Of a stretch of DNA of 64,000 nucleotides, positions 23,801-31,420 are shown piece by piece. The DNA lies in assembly GCF_001417965.1 (NCBI RefSeq), contig NW_018385745.1, forward strand, positions 189,862 to 253,861, read 5' to 3'. The number at the start of each line of letters is the position of its first letter. Position 1 is the first letter of the stretch. Under the pieces are notes generated by a model. The model saw nothing but the letters and a program-made list of their open reading frames with translations, searched no databases and was not told the DNA's origin. Origin of the DNA: Exaiptasia diaphana. Lineage: Eukaryota > Cnidaria > Anthozoa > Actiniaria > Aiptasiidae. The position numbers and the translations under genes are program-made.

Positions 23801-25413
23801 CACGAGAAAATGTCGTTATTACAATAGACTTGAAAATTTGCATTTTCCCCGAGTTGAGATTATCCCTGTATTCCCATAAGACCTAAGGTATGAGCAGGGT
23901 TAGCCTCAACTCGGGGAAAATGTAGATTCTTAGCGCTCTATTGTATTAACAACATTTTCTTGTGCTTTCTTTTGTCTTTGGTAAGTTCTTTGCGTAATAG
24001 AATCTGCTGTCAAATAAAACAGCGGTTATTCGCTTTGAATTCGAAACTGGAGTATTGTCAGCACTGATGACCCCTGACAATGGTTCTTTTTGCAGAATGT
24101 TACATTGCGACAACAAATATCCAAACTGAAGAAGAAACTTGCTCATCAAGAAGACGTCATAAAGAGAGCAAGTCTTCAGCTTGAAGTATGCGGTGACATG
24201 CATTTGATATCTGCTTGTGTGTGTATTTTTAGCTATATTTACCAGATGGTTCAATGATATGAAATATTCAAATTGATTATTTTGAAACACCATATTAATT
24301 GGTTGTTCTTATTCAAAATATCAATTGCAACTACAAATCAAAAGTTTACCAAATTTCCTTAGGCTTTTATAGGATATTTTTTCATTATAAGTATTTAGTT
24401 TGTAGTATTTTAAAAGTGTAAAGATGGTATATTTAATTGAGATTGGAAAAATCGATTATTCCATAGAATGGAACTCAAGAATTGCATGGTAGTGACTTGT
24501 TTCAATCCTCTGATGAGTTCCTCTTATTATAGTATGTGTTTGTAGTAAATTATTTTTGTTTCCTTAGGCAAGTTCCAAAAAGAAGGAAGGTTTACAGACT
24601 CATTTGATTGACAGATGTAAGTTTCAATCATATCAGTTGGTTAAACAGTAATTATTAATAATCACTAAATTTTACATTTTCTACAACAAAACTTCAGCAA
24701 GCAATACATGGTTACATAGACCTTTTCTGAAATACAAAATCATGATGCATTGTGGTCTAGCTTCAGTACAAACAACGCCATATTTGGCAGCACGAACAAA
24801 AGATGTTTGTACCGAATCTAGACCACAATGCAATGCAAACTGCTATCTCAGAAAAGACCTATGGTTACTTGCTCCATCTTGAAGGTACCGGTGTCTTTAC
24901 ATCAAAGAGAGACAACCGTTGAGCATGCAATAATAAATACCTGTGAATAATTGTCTGTAGATGTGAAAGAAGCTTTCTATCATTGCACGCTCAACAGTCG
25001 TCTCGCTTCAATGCAAAGGCACGGCTACCTTTCAAGATGGCACAGGGAACAGTGAAGAAGACTATTGTATTATAAATAATGAAAGGAAATGAAATGTCAG
25101 TGACACTTTTATGCGTTTTTACTTTTGAATTATGTACTTTTTCATTCAGTGTTGGAATCACAGTCAGTGCTACAAAGGGCCAGAGGAAGCTTAGAGGTAC
25201 AAAACTTAATTGTAATTGTCTGTTAACTAACTTTTAACCGCAATATAGCAGAGAACACATAAATTACAGTATGACTGCATTATATTATGCATGTCGTCTG
25301 TTAGTTTGTCTATTCAGAAGTGTACAAAGCCAATCAGATTGTGGGTATATGTCATCTTTGTATTCTTGTTTTTTAAGGATTGTGCAAGACGAAACAGGCA
25401 GTCAAAATCTTAG
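1..25413 (+). CDS. CDK5RAP2: CDK5RAP2/PDE4DIP (centrosomin-family) homolog, 5'-partial, 51 exons
   Basis: Large coiled-coil scaffold of the centrosome and microtubule-organising centres. In the known family CM1 binds and activates the gamma-tubulin ring complex, and CM2 targets the protein to pericentriolar material. Joining 51 GT-AG exons gives one open frame of 5,739 nt (1,912 codons plus stop), close to human CDK5RAP2 (about 1,890 aa). The frame opens at base 1 with ENFGLKLRIYFLEERL, the core of CM1, and exon 2 continues NIELKV-type sequence ending LLIKAS. The middle is heptad-rich coiled coil with repeated QLEKSITTNNALREKLEEQL-type segments typical of the family. The end reads like CM2 (ESQSVLQRARGSLE). 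The first coding exon(s), promoter and start codon lie upstream of the window. It could be orthologous to the ancestor of both CDK5RAP2 and myomegalin; the symbol is by family, not by one-to-one orthology. Very small exons may have been missed. Confidence 0.88.
335..553. mobile_element. Intronic foldback MITE (AAGGCTGATTTACACGG termini)
   Basis: Intron 1 contains a ~220-bp element whose ends are inverted copies: aaggctgatttacacgg at the left and ccgtgtaaatcagcctt at the right. The inside is also near-palindromic, with repeated ctactacaagtcg motifs in both orientations. It has no ORF and carries ambiguous bases, as expected where a palindrome assembles badly. It is a non-autonomous DNA element; family unknown. 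Confidence 0.7.
880..1320. repeat. Dispersed repeat, copy 1 (shared with 2325-2560)
   Basis: Contains taaggaataaaa, acacgcgggatgtagggaga, gcgagcgtgttttgat and ttttcgaccaatcacagcgc. The same motifs occur in reverse complement in the next copy at 2325-2560 (…catcccgcgtgtttttatc…, …ttattccttaa…). The two intronic copies are therefore inverted to each other. No coding content. Confidence 0.6.
1503..5320 (+). CDS. CDK5RAP2: Exons 3-12: N-terminal coiled-coil block of the centrosomin homolog
   Basis: Exons by splice signals and unbroken phase: 1503-1626, 1773-1820, 2665-2745, 3034-3062, 3220-3271, 3442-3483, 3845-3937, 4184-4225, 4472-4546, 5231-5320. The 29-nt exon (3034-3062) and the next (3220-3271) join across a split lysine codon; the others mostly end in phase 0. 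The encoded sequence (DAVEMIANHSDAQIKQLNDD, then short Glu/Lys-rich heptads) is coiled coil with no enzymatic motif. Exon lengths of 42 nt recur (3442-3483, 4184-4225). Confidence 0.8.
2325..2560. repeat. Dispersed repeat, copy 2 (inverted to 880-1320)
   Basis: Shorter copy of the repeat at 880-1320, in the opposite orientation. It has gcgcgctctgattggcc near one end and gttttattccttaag-like sequence at the other. Inside, acacgctcccatc and catcccgcgtgttttt form partial inverted repeats. Confidence 0.55.
4820..4870 (-). repeat. Penelope-type terminal motif in a centrosomin intron
   Basis: Minus strand reads tttgacaaattaggataagg followed by tccgaaacgtc. Same type of motif as at 63720-63757 and in the arms at 8329-8515, without other PLE sequence around it. 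Confidence 0.35.
5717..11806 (+). CDS. CDK5RAP2: Exons 13-28: repeated phase-0 coiled-coil exons of the centrosomin homolog
   Basis: Exons: 5717-5809, 5978-6094, 6423-6497, 6680-6775, 7508-7558, 8040-8114, 8577-8714, 9037-9120, 9404-9499, 9659-9703, 10087-10152, 10247-10342, 10546-10641, 11013-11108, 11623-11673, 11762-11806. All are multiples of three and begin and end in phase 0; five are exactly 96 nt. Several end with a similar motif (AKDKEIE, KEKDKEIT, SEKDKIIE, REKDILLK, KEKDKVIE), suggesting spread of one coiled-coil exon by duplication. Exon 8577-8714 (VALDEKFSALEEKDNEMQQL) resembles the conserved mid-N region of the family. Exon 11623-11673 has an alternative longer 5' boundary because its acceptor lies just after a MITE. 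Confidence 0.8.
7050..7376. mobile_element. MITE with CAGGGG(T/C)GGATCCAG ends and 5-bp TSD
   Basis: The element proper is 7055-7371. The left end reads caggggtggatccag, the right end ctggatccgcccctg, an inverted repeat with one mismatch. The next inner bases (gggaggtgct / agcacctcccc) pair as well. It is flanked by the direct repeat cagct at 7050-7054 and 7372-7376, a likely target-site duplication. No transposase ORF. A relative is at 55789-55954. Confidence 0.7.
8329..8515. mobile_element. Foldback element with Penelope-type terminal motif
   Basis: An inverted repeat with arms of about 70-80 bp around a short centre near 8425. The left arm begins attaagttttgttaaacaag and the right arm ends with its complement. 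Each arm holds a 'cttgaaaatga…gcgtcgaaa' motif resembling the ends of Penelope-like retroelements. Confidence 0.65.
8754..8826 (+). repeat. Compound trinucleotide microsatellite
   Basis: A run that changes stepwise from (CGA)n to (CCA)n to (CAA)n, immediately downstream of exon 8577-8714. It produces artefactual poly-Thr/Asn and poly-Val/Leu open frames on the two strands. It is intronic. Confidence 0.9.
11227..11572. mobile_element. MITE copy A with CAATACTCC ends
   Basis: Terminal inverted repeats: caatactccagtttcgaatt at the left, complement of caatactccattatcgaatt at the right. There is also an inner inverted repeat (ccccgagttgag / cctcaactcgggg). A near-identical copy sits at 23709-24057. 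It ends about 50 bases before exon 11623-11673 of the centrosomin homolog, so its right end may lie in the branch-point region. Confidence 0.8.
12149..16871 (+). CDS. CDK5RAP2: Exons 29-38: central coiled-coil block of the centrosomin homolog
   Basis: Exons: 12149-12203, 12541-12605, 13959-14041, 14449-14500, 14736-14768, 15325-15372, 16000-16107, 16177-16260, 16573-16674, 16743-16871. Split codons match at each join (G|CT, AA|A), which supports the model. The smallest exon is 33 nt (DLKQKFGEQNQ). Introns here carry the SINE, the 42-bp nested palindromes and two foldback elements. No domain beyond coiled coil is visible. Confidence 0.78.
12727..12950. repeat. 42-bp tandem units, each a palindrome (CATGAGGGACGATTA)
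   Basis: Units start at 12772, 12814 and 12856. Each reads catgagggac[ga]att-a…-taatcgtccctcatg and so is an inverted repeat as well as a tandem repeat. An imperfect extra half-unit precedes them (catccctccctcatg). It is intronic (between exons 12541-12605 and 13959-14041) and non-coding. Confidence 0.8.
13559..13872 (+). mobile_element. tRNA-derived SINE
   Basis: The head (about 13559-13633) contains an RNA polymerase III A box (tggccaagtagttaag, 13571-13586) and a perfect B box (ggttcgattcc, 13611-13621) with tRNA-like spacing. The tRNA-unrelated body follows (tgccacaagggtttttctc, ggttttcctccctcagc) and runs to about 13870. Same strand as the host gene. It is not a tRNA gene: the cloverleaf arms are not maintained and a body follows. 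Confidence 0.75.
14864..15012. mobile_element. Near-perfect palindrome (foldback) carrying hammerhead-ribozyme cores
   Basis: Arms of about 73 bp meet near 14940: tgatatcaaagaggtaagat at the left and its complement at the right, with almost no mismatch. Each arm contains, read outward from the centre, CTGATGA - GTGC GTA GCAC - GAAA. This is the catalytic core of a hammerhead ribozyme with a 4-bp stem II. It is on + at 14949-14970 and on - at 14931-14910. It lies in the intron after exon 14736-14768. Confidence 0.85.
14949..14970 (+). ncRNA. Hammerhead ribozyme core motif
   Basis: CTGATGA (14949-14955), stem II GTGC/GCAC (14956-14959 with 14963-14966) closed by loop GTA, then GAAA (14967-14970). 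A short self-complementary stem III candidate (ACTC/GAGT) follows, then a TTA. The core bases are invariant-perfect. Stem I pairing is not evident in monomer form, so activity might need a dimer, as known for short-stem-III hammerheads of Penelope elements and retrozymes. It could also be a dead relic. Confidence 0.6.
15738..15958. mobile_element. Foldback MITE copy 1 (relative at 24862-25068)
   Basis: Terminal inverted repeats: atagtctccttcacggatac at the left, and the complement of taaccgtgaaggagactat at the right. The inner parts pair too (gcgagacaacc / ggttgtctcgc; gcgtgcaatgatag / ctatcattgcacgc). No ORF. Intronic. Confidence 0.8.
17440..17989 (+). CDS. CDK5RAP2: Exons 39-40 of the centrosomin homolog
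   Basis: Exons 17440-17585 and 17668-17989, joined across a split AG|C serine codon over an 82-nt intron. They encode EEELPYLQKVLQGQVEETVK and then RELQTLKALRSQLEDGIHQN followed by a Pro/Ser linker and more coiled coil. The LRSQLEDGIHQNTVLRNQLQ stretch is the first of several QLExxIxxNxxLRxxL segments that recur through the rest of the protein and are characteristic of CDK5RAP2/myomegalin. Confidence 0.83.
18338..18841 (+). CDS. CDK5RAP2: Exon 41 of the centrosomin homolog
   Basis: A 504-nt phase-0 exon between a strong acceptor (poly-T then gcag) and donor gtattt. It encodes 168 residues of coiled coil: QVHNLTRSLDQTTTLNNRLN, then AEKDAEINRLSSEIT and DILLEREIEVDSLRGQLKEF. The DILLEREIEVDSLRGQL segment is compatible with conserved family sequence. 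The open frame runs past the donor into the intron, but the next in-phase acceptor at 19459 restores coding sequence. Confidence 0.83.
19460..19860 (+). CDS. CDK5RAP2: Exon 42 of the centrosomin homolog
   Basis: A 401-nt exon ending with a split codon (CA|G). It encodes coiled coil with a Ser/Pro-rich linker near the middle (SKPSSKHQSPPLQIQDLHYS) and a QLNEDLKKKLE-type segment at its start, again of the QLxxxIxxNxxLxxxL pattern. The donor is a consensus gtaagt. Confidence 0.82.
20378..20992 (+). CDS. CDK5RAP2: Exon 43 of the centrosomin homolog (largest exon)
   Basis: A 615-nt exon starting and ending with split codons (CA|G and AT|G). It encodes coiled coil separated by a Ser/Thr/Pro linker (SKSQTSPSLSSPPAVTRKIT) and then MNEMRELRMRLEESINTNDK, one of the repeated family segments. 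The serine-rich linker could be phosphorylated, but nothing in the sequence shows it directly. Confidence 0.84.
21199..22304 (+). CDS. CDK5RAP2: Exons 44-46: conserved late segment of the centrosomin homolog
   Basis: Exons 21199-21317, 21609-21863 and 22195-22304; all three joins keep frame through split codons. They encode EASQLNALRQQVADNHEAMD, then LLAEIRRLRQQLEKSITTNN and ALREKLEEQL, followed by a Ser-rich linker and GLSVHGHVKDFIELQNKVEY. The LRQQLEKSITTNNALREKLE stretch is the clearest match to CDK5RAP2/PDE4DIP outside CM1. Confidence 0.87.
22500..22809. mobile_element. MITE with CAGGGCTCGAAATAA ends
   Basis: Left end cagggctcgaaataatggcc, right end ggccgttatttcaagccctg; about 310 bp. 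Inner inverted pieces (ggactttgtcctt / aaggacatcttgtcct) also pair. No transposase. Intronic in the centrosomin homolog. Confidence 0.75.
23361..25413 (+). CDS. CDK5RAP2: Exons 47-51: CM2-like C-terminus and stop of the centrosomin homolog
   Basis: Exons 23361-23489, 24096-24185, 24568-24616, 25150-25196 and 25378-25413. They encode VTLRQQISKLKKKLAHQEDV, then QLEASSKKKEGLQTHLIDRL and ESQSVLQRARGSLE, and end DCARRNRQSKS with TAG at 25411-25413. The order 'QL..s..KKE....li..L..s..vL..AR..LE' matches the CM2 C-terminal motif of the human proteins (…THDVLKKARGNLE). The last 11-residue exon is the least certain; without it the frame would run on briefly past 25196. Confidence 0.8.
23709..24057. 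mobile_element. MITE copy B with CAATACTCC ends
   Basis: Nearly identical to the copy at 11227-11572, in the same orientation relative to the host gene. Ends caatactccagtttcgaatt and its complement pair over more than 35 bp. The right end is 38 bases before exon 24096-24185, again directly upstream of a splice acceptor. Confidence 0.82.
24862..25068. mobile_element. Foldback MITE copy 2 (relative of 15738-15958)
   Basis: Shares gagacaaccgttgagc, tacctgtgaataattgtct, atcattgcacgctcaac and acggctacctttcaagatgg with the copy at 15738-15958, in the same order. More diverged, especially at the left end. Confidence 0.72.
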
Positions 25414-28108
25414 CTGGTGCTTTGCTTTATTTAGTCTGGATAGAAAAGTACCAGTTCAGATATCCATAACACAGAATAGCAACATTCTGTTTTATTGAAT
25501 GATCAGTCTTTCTAATTGTCAATTAAATAAATATAAAAAAACATTGTAACAAAGGGCTGTAGCCACTGCAGGCTTGGTCCCACAGAACTACTTCACTTAA
25601 TTGTTAAAACAATATTTAGATCTCGATCAGCCGAATGGGCTATCAGCTCATAGTCAACGAGGCCTAGAGATCTAATTGTTTTAATATTGCCATACTAGTT
25701 GGACAAAAAATGAATGAAATATTTAAATAACTAAATGTTTTTATTGCTTAAAATATGCAAAAAATATTGCTGCTTTTCACTAGTTGAGGACTATTGTTTT
25801 TACTGGATATTGGGATCTTTTAATAACCAGGATTCCTGTGCTAGTCTCTCGCTTTCCTACCACAGGGAACCCAAAGCAAATTTTTGATAAAATATACAGA
25901 TTAATATTTTTTATGATATTTTTATAATATTTTTACAACACATAAAGTTATTGATGTAACATGTACTTTGTATAAAAGTATAGGAGGTTTTAATTTTGAT
26001 ATTAAAGCTGTCATGTTATATTTGTGATTGTTGTTATTTGTTTTGAAATCCTAATCAACTCCCCAAAAAGAAGTTCAAAAGTATACAACATTTCCACAAA
26101 GTTCAAAGTCAAAGTTTAAGATTGACATGAAAAATGAATATAAACATAATTTAAAAAATACAATTTACAAGCATTTCATCCCTCCATACCACTTGAGCGG
26201 TGCAACTCCAAAGATTCTGATAGTTTGGATGGCCTGTGTTGTCCTGTAGAAGTACTGGGTACGACTAATGACGTGCATCGTGCAATCGTGCACGGTTGCT
26301 GATTTTGACGACTGAACATGGAGGGTTTGGAGCTCAATGGAGATGTATTTCAAGCAATTGTGCTTTCTTCCCATTTTTATCTCGGAACAGAAGGTAAAGG
26401 TAGCTAAATATTTGAATTTGTGCATTTGCTAAGTAAAAGTCGTTCTTTATAAAGTGATTATTGTTTGAAATTGGTCCAATTGCATGAGTTGTAAAAATGG
26501 CGCGCTCATCGGTCCGCCATCCACTAACGCACCCGGTGCAACCTACTTGTTGACACGTAATCTGTTATGCTAAATGAACATGATGAATTGAAAGGTGTTA
26601 TATTTACAATGACAAGACGATAATGTGTGACCATTGAACCTAATAACGTAGGGGATTTTTTTGTAAGAGCAGCTTGTTCTTGATCCTCCTTCATTTGGTA
26701 AATACGACGAGTTTCTTCTTGTCTTTTCATCCTCGTCAAATTCTTCTCCTCCTTTTATGTGCTCTACTTATTAGGTTTTGTTTCTTTGAAGTTTTTCTTA
26801 TTCTCTGCCATCCAATGAGTTTTAGCACAATGAGATCTCCGACTGCGCACTGCGCTGGTCATGCAGCATGGTCGACCCGTTAAATCTTCAAAAACTTCCA
26901 CGTGAGCCATGTTTAAATTTTTGGACTCGACAACTTTTGAACTCAAGTGAGAAAACTTTAAAAAACTTATATATTTTTGACTGAAAAAGTCACGGTCCAA
27001 AACATTACAGAACAAACTATTGTACAGAGGATATTTGCAATGAAACCCTGCAGGCAGGGTGAAACGTCCCAGGCAGTGATCTGTGTTTTGCAATATATGC
27101 NTAGAGTNGNNNCATGGGGGNTTAGTTAGTCCCTATAATGGTCTATAATACTACCAGAATGAAATTTGATATCAAGTTTGATTCAATAATAAATATTGCA
27201 AGGCTAAAAGCACAAAATAAAAAATCATTTGCAAGGAGTATTAGAAAAGTCTTGTAACTGAGGAGGTTTTACAATAAAACAAAACTAGTTTTACAGACAA
27301 TACAAGCTGATCGTGCGTCAAGACCGAAAAACTCAAGCCTTAACATACTTGAGGAAATCAAGATGAAATTAATATCAAAGTCTTGCGAGGCCAAAATACT
27401 AAATCTATTGAAAAAAAAAAAAAAACATTTGCAAGGAATATCAAATGAAACAGACTTAAAGCTATCTTACTGTACAGAGAAATAAAATATAAGATCTTGA
27501 CCTTCATACCTAAAAAACAGCCAACAGATACATTTGGTTGTTGAAAATTATGATCAATGATATAGAAATCTTTTACATGAACAAAATGTACTAGCATGTT
27601 ACATTGCATGCCAGAGAACAGATTGCATTTTTGATGGTAAAAAGCTCAAAAACAATCATCAAAATATGCTGAATCTTTGATGTGTTCAAACTGATGCCAA
27701 TATTAAAAAAAGAAGTTCAAGATTATAAAAATTACAACCACACAACTGATGCGATTTTTGTGTTACTATGCTATATGCTTACATAATATTAGCAAAATTT
27801 ATTTTTACTTTGGATTGTCTTGGGTTTTTTTGATAGTGAATTTTCTAGGAGATATTAAGCTTATAACTTATTGTGGAATTTTAAAATAATCTTGGGCAAA
27901 GATGACATAATATTAAACATCAAACCAATGCACATGTTTATGTACTTAATATAATGTGAAATATTATTGCTCTGTTCAGCAGAGTGCTCAATTTGAATTT
28001 ATAACTAAAGTTGTAACTATTGTTGTCTTTTGCTCTTGGCATCTTCTTACATGTAAATTGTCGATTTGTCCAAGGCAAGCTTTTGTATTTTCTAGATTTT
28101 CTCGCAGA
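25414..28108. other. Intergenic, no gene recognised; possible decayed exon near 26.5-26.9 kb
   Basis: After the centrosomin 3' UTR I see no supported gene. A short imperfect inverted repeat (about 25605-25690, tttagatctcg / agagatctaa) may be a relic. On the - strand, 26882-26650 reads MAENKKNFKETKPNK, a stop, then EEKNLTRMKRQEETRRIYQM. That is Lys/Glu-rich and exon-like, but it has in-frame stops and no clear splice sites, so I do not call it a gene. Confidence 0.4.
25526..25531 (+). terminator. Poly(A) signal AATAAA of the centrosomin homolog
   Basis: AATAAA lies 113 bases after the proposed TAG stop at 25411-25413, in an A-rich context. It is the first such hexamer after the stop and fits a short 3' UTR. 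Confidence 0.5.
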
Positions 28109-30371
28109 TTAAGAGCGACTGTCCAGAAATATCGAGCATAGGCCGGCCACAGTGAAAAATTCAAATTCCTTGAAACTTAGTTNCTNGACACCTTTCTGTG
28201 AGCCTACTAACGTGGTCTAATCGGTATTTTGATCTACGTTGAAAAATTGGAGTTTTTGAGCAAAATTGGTTTTACCCTGATTTGGTCTAAAATTAGCATA
28301 TGAGACTGCTAAAATTTGCANCTTTTTAAAAGTTATTTCTTCAATCAACTTAAATATTTTTGCACAATTTTTTTACAGAATCCGAAAGAATACATCCTAA
28401 GGAGTTGCCCGGAATCGGTTTTGGCTTTTCAATGTATTTTTAACGGGGAGGAAAAATGACTTTTTCTTGGCCGGTTTTAGTTCAAAGCTTGATTTGAGTT
28501 GAAATTTCCNAACACATTTTTCTCTATGTGGCCATTCTCCAATTTTTACCAAACTCACCCTGAATAAGGTTGAAATATCAATATAAACCGAGGTAGAAAA
28601 ATATTTCTGGGTTTTTACACTGGTAGTGCGATAGCAGCGATCAAATATCACGATTTTTTGACTTGCAATATGCAAATTAGCAGTTTGTTTACATTTACTC
28701 AGATAGATCATTCGAATGAAATTTTTTCTCAAACATCGAAACCAACCAAANATATCATTTGATCGAATTAAATGAAGTAATTACTAGACACTTTATTAGA
28801 CACTTTCAAACAATAAAAGCGATTGTATCTTGACCTTTAGCCCCATATTTCCTGTTGACGCTTTCTGTGACGATATCCTAAATAGTTGGCCACTCAAAAA
28901 TTCTCGAAAGGGAGATATTTGTATGGACAAAATTTGTGGCCTTGCATGCCAAGAGCTACTAGCATTGTTATAGCACTCTGCCAACTGCCACTCTCCCATT
29001 AACACTTCGTCAACACTGCCTCATCATCTTTTTGACATCGCAGTAGATACATATCTCTGTGCTTACGGCACAGGTCGTATATTAGATGGGGTATCAGGGA
29101 CTGGTGCATTTTTATTTCCCTGGACAGATTGTCAGTTTGGCCCTGAGCTTCCAAATGCACAAAATTACATGACTCATTCAAACTGCAAACACAAATTCAC
29201 ATGACCCACCCATTCTTATGAAACAAAATACTATATTTTCNAACCTGAACGGGATGAATGGGATGAACTAAAAAAAGGAACCCTTAAAAATCTTTACATA
29301 ATTTTGTGAAGCTCCTCAGTAGAGGGGAGGGCTGTCTGATCCCATTTTCCAATCTATTTTTTTGTCAAAATCCCATTCCCATCCCTCCCTTCTAATATAT
29401 TACTGGTCCCTTAGAGCACTTTGTATTCCAGCAAAACTAAAGTACCGCTTATAAATAATAATAATAAAAAACTGACTTTAATTCCTTTATAACGTTTGCG
29501 CTTTTACTTATTATGATATTTACTGCTTTAAAAAGCTGTATTTTTTTATGGCAATCTTGTAAAACAATAATATAGTTTAATTTCGAGAATTTTTGAGTGG
29601 CCAACTATTGGAATGATCGTCACAGAAACCGTCAGAAGGAAATATGGGGCTAAAGGTTAAGATACAATCGCCTTTATTGTTTGAAAATGTCTAATAACTT
29701 CATTTAATTCGATCAAATGATATATTTGGTTGGTTTCGATGTTTGAGAAAAAAATTCATTCGAATGATCTATCTGAGTAAATGTAAACAAACTGCTAATT
29801 TGCATATTGCAAGTCAAAAAATCGTGATATTTGATCGCTGCTATCGCACTGCCAGTGTAAAAACCCAGAAATATTTTTCTACCTCGGTTTATATTGATAT
29901 TTCAACCTTATTCAGGGTGAGTTTGGTAAAAATTGGAGAATGGCCACATGGAGAAAAATGTATTCGGAAATCTCAACTCAAATCAAGCTTTGAAAACCGG
30001 CCAAGCAAAAGTCATTTTTCCTCCCCGTTAAAAATACATTGAAAAGCCAAAACCGATTCCGGGCAACTCCTTAGGATGTATTCTTTCGGATTCTATAAAA
30101 AAATTGTGCAAAAATATTTAAATTGATTGAAGAAATAACTTTCAAAAAGTTGCAAGTTTCAGCGGTCTCATATGCTAATTTTAGACCAAATCGGGGTAAA
30201 ACCAATTTTGCTCAAAAACTCCAATTTTTCAACGTAGATCAAAAAACCGATTTGACCACGTTAGTAGGCTCACAGAAAGGTGTCCAGGATCTGAGTTTCA
30301 AGGAATTTGAAATTTTCATTGTGGCCGGATATTTTCGATTTTGCTCGATTTTTCTGGACAGTCGCTCTTAA
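28109..30371. mobile_element. 2.26-kb long-inverted-repeat element bounded by TTAA
   Basis: Arms of about 800 bp (28109-28915 and 29580-30371) are reverse complements at high identity around a roughly 660-bp centre. The outer ends read TTAA-GAGCGACTGTCCAG on both sides, so TTAA is the likely target-site duplication, as for piggyBac and Kolobok elements. Both arms hold the same open frame read inward-to-outward (starting MRK-FIRMIYLSKCKQTANL; - strand 28732-28397 and + strand 29743-30042). Because it is a mirrored copy this is weak evidence of coding. The centre (- strand, 29181-28999) has the phrase SLIPHLIYDLCRKHRDMYLL, possibly a relic of a protein. No transposase recognised. Confidence 0.8.
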
Positions 30372-30875
30372 CTGTTAGTTGAGCCTCGAATATTGCATTT
30401 TAACATTTAACATAAACTTCATGCCGGAATGCCATACAGACCTCAATATACAAGTANAGGCATATGTGNNATGGCAACANTCAGACATGATGTACATACC
30501 GAACGTGACAGGAAAAAAAAAAACACAGAAAGTGTTTGCATTTTATGGGACGTTAATAACGCATTAACCCTTACTCTGTCAGAACTTTTCGGCAAAAACA
30601 TGAAATGTTCGACCTTGTTGTGTTAACAGATTATATAAAACAGGCAAGTAATATACCACTGTATTAAAGATCACATAACGAGATTCAATTTTAGCATATG
30701 TATTGAATGACTTATGCAAACTTTAAATTACTATATACAGTATATTTTCAGAATATTTTTTGAAAAAGCTGATAAATTATTATACTTTTCTTGACAAATA
30801 AAGCAATAAAGTGGACATCAATGCATTATAAGAGATCTCTGTGGCCTAAAAAGGTATGTAAATACTAATCTGTAC

Positions 30876-31420
30876 CTAATAAATATACGTTTTCTGTGGT
30901 AGTCCATATGGTTTGGGGTCTGACACAAACTCTTCATACATATCTTTCAACCAAATGCTGGCCCCTTATGTTTTGAATGTTTGGCACCAATACAGCACTG
31001 ATGGAACAAAACTTTGGAAGGCCAACTTCTACCATATTTAAAGAGTCATTCTGCTTCTGATAAGCTGGTGTGATTGGCAAAGAAGGACTTAGACCTGGAC
31101 GACTATATGAAGTAAAGGTACCAATCAGTTTGTGAATGACATTTGCCATGAATTTGTGATGGTATCTGTGGCTGAGGACTGTTCAAAATCTTGAAAATTT
31201 CCTTGAATATGATATAAGCATTTACCATAATGGCATCAAGGAAATTTACAAATTTACTAGTACCCACGAGCATTTGGATTTCCTGTCAGTTGCATATGAT
31301 CACACCATTTGATCATGTCGATCCACAGCACCTATGTTGGCATTGTAAGTAGGTGCACATGGTAGACAAGGTCAGTCAATTGAATCCTTTTCAGCTTAGT
31401 GTTTCTTTTAAATGAGTTGA
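30876..31420 (-). pseudogene. piggyBac-type transposase, C-terminal remnant
   Basis: Read on the minus strand with frameshifts. NIGAVDRHDQM (about 31355-31300) is the third-aspartate motif of DDE_Tnp_1_7 (piggyBac) transposases, normally GGVDRHDQ. It is followed by YATDRKSKCSW and FLDAIMVNAYIIFKE, which match the 'NAyily' helix of the same family. The tail (VIHKLIGTFTSYSRPGLSPS … YEEFVSDPKPYGLPQKTYIY) ends at a stop at 30876-30878. The N-terminal two thirds are not recognisable. Several stops and shifts make it a pseudogene. It sits 0.5 kb from the TTAA-bounded inverted-repeat element but outside it. Confidence 0.6.

Noticed and set aside
26764-27093. A 109-codon minus-strand frame containing MAHVEVFEDLTGRP
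   Set aside because: Could be a decayed exon, but there is an in-frame stop before the Lys/Glu-rich part and no consistent splice sites; left as unassigned.
28397-30042. Two near-identical ORFs (minus 28732-28397, plus 29743-30042) as a duplicated gene
   Set aside because: They are the two arms of one inverted repeat; openness in both arms follows from their identity and one arm has ambiguous bases and a different end.
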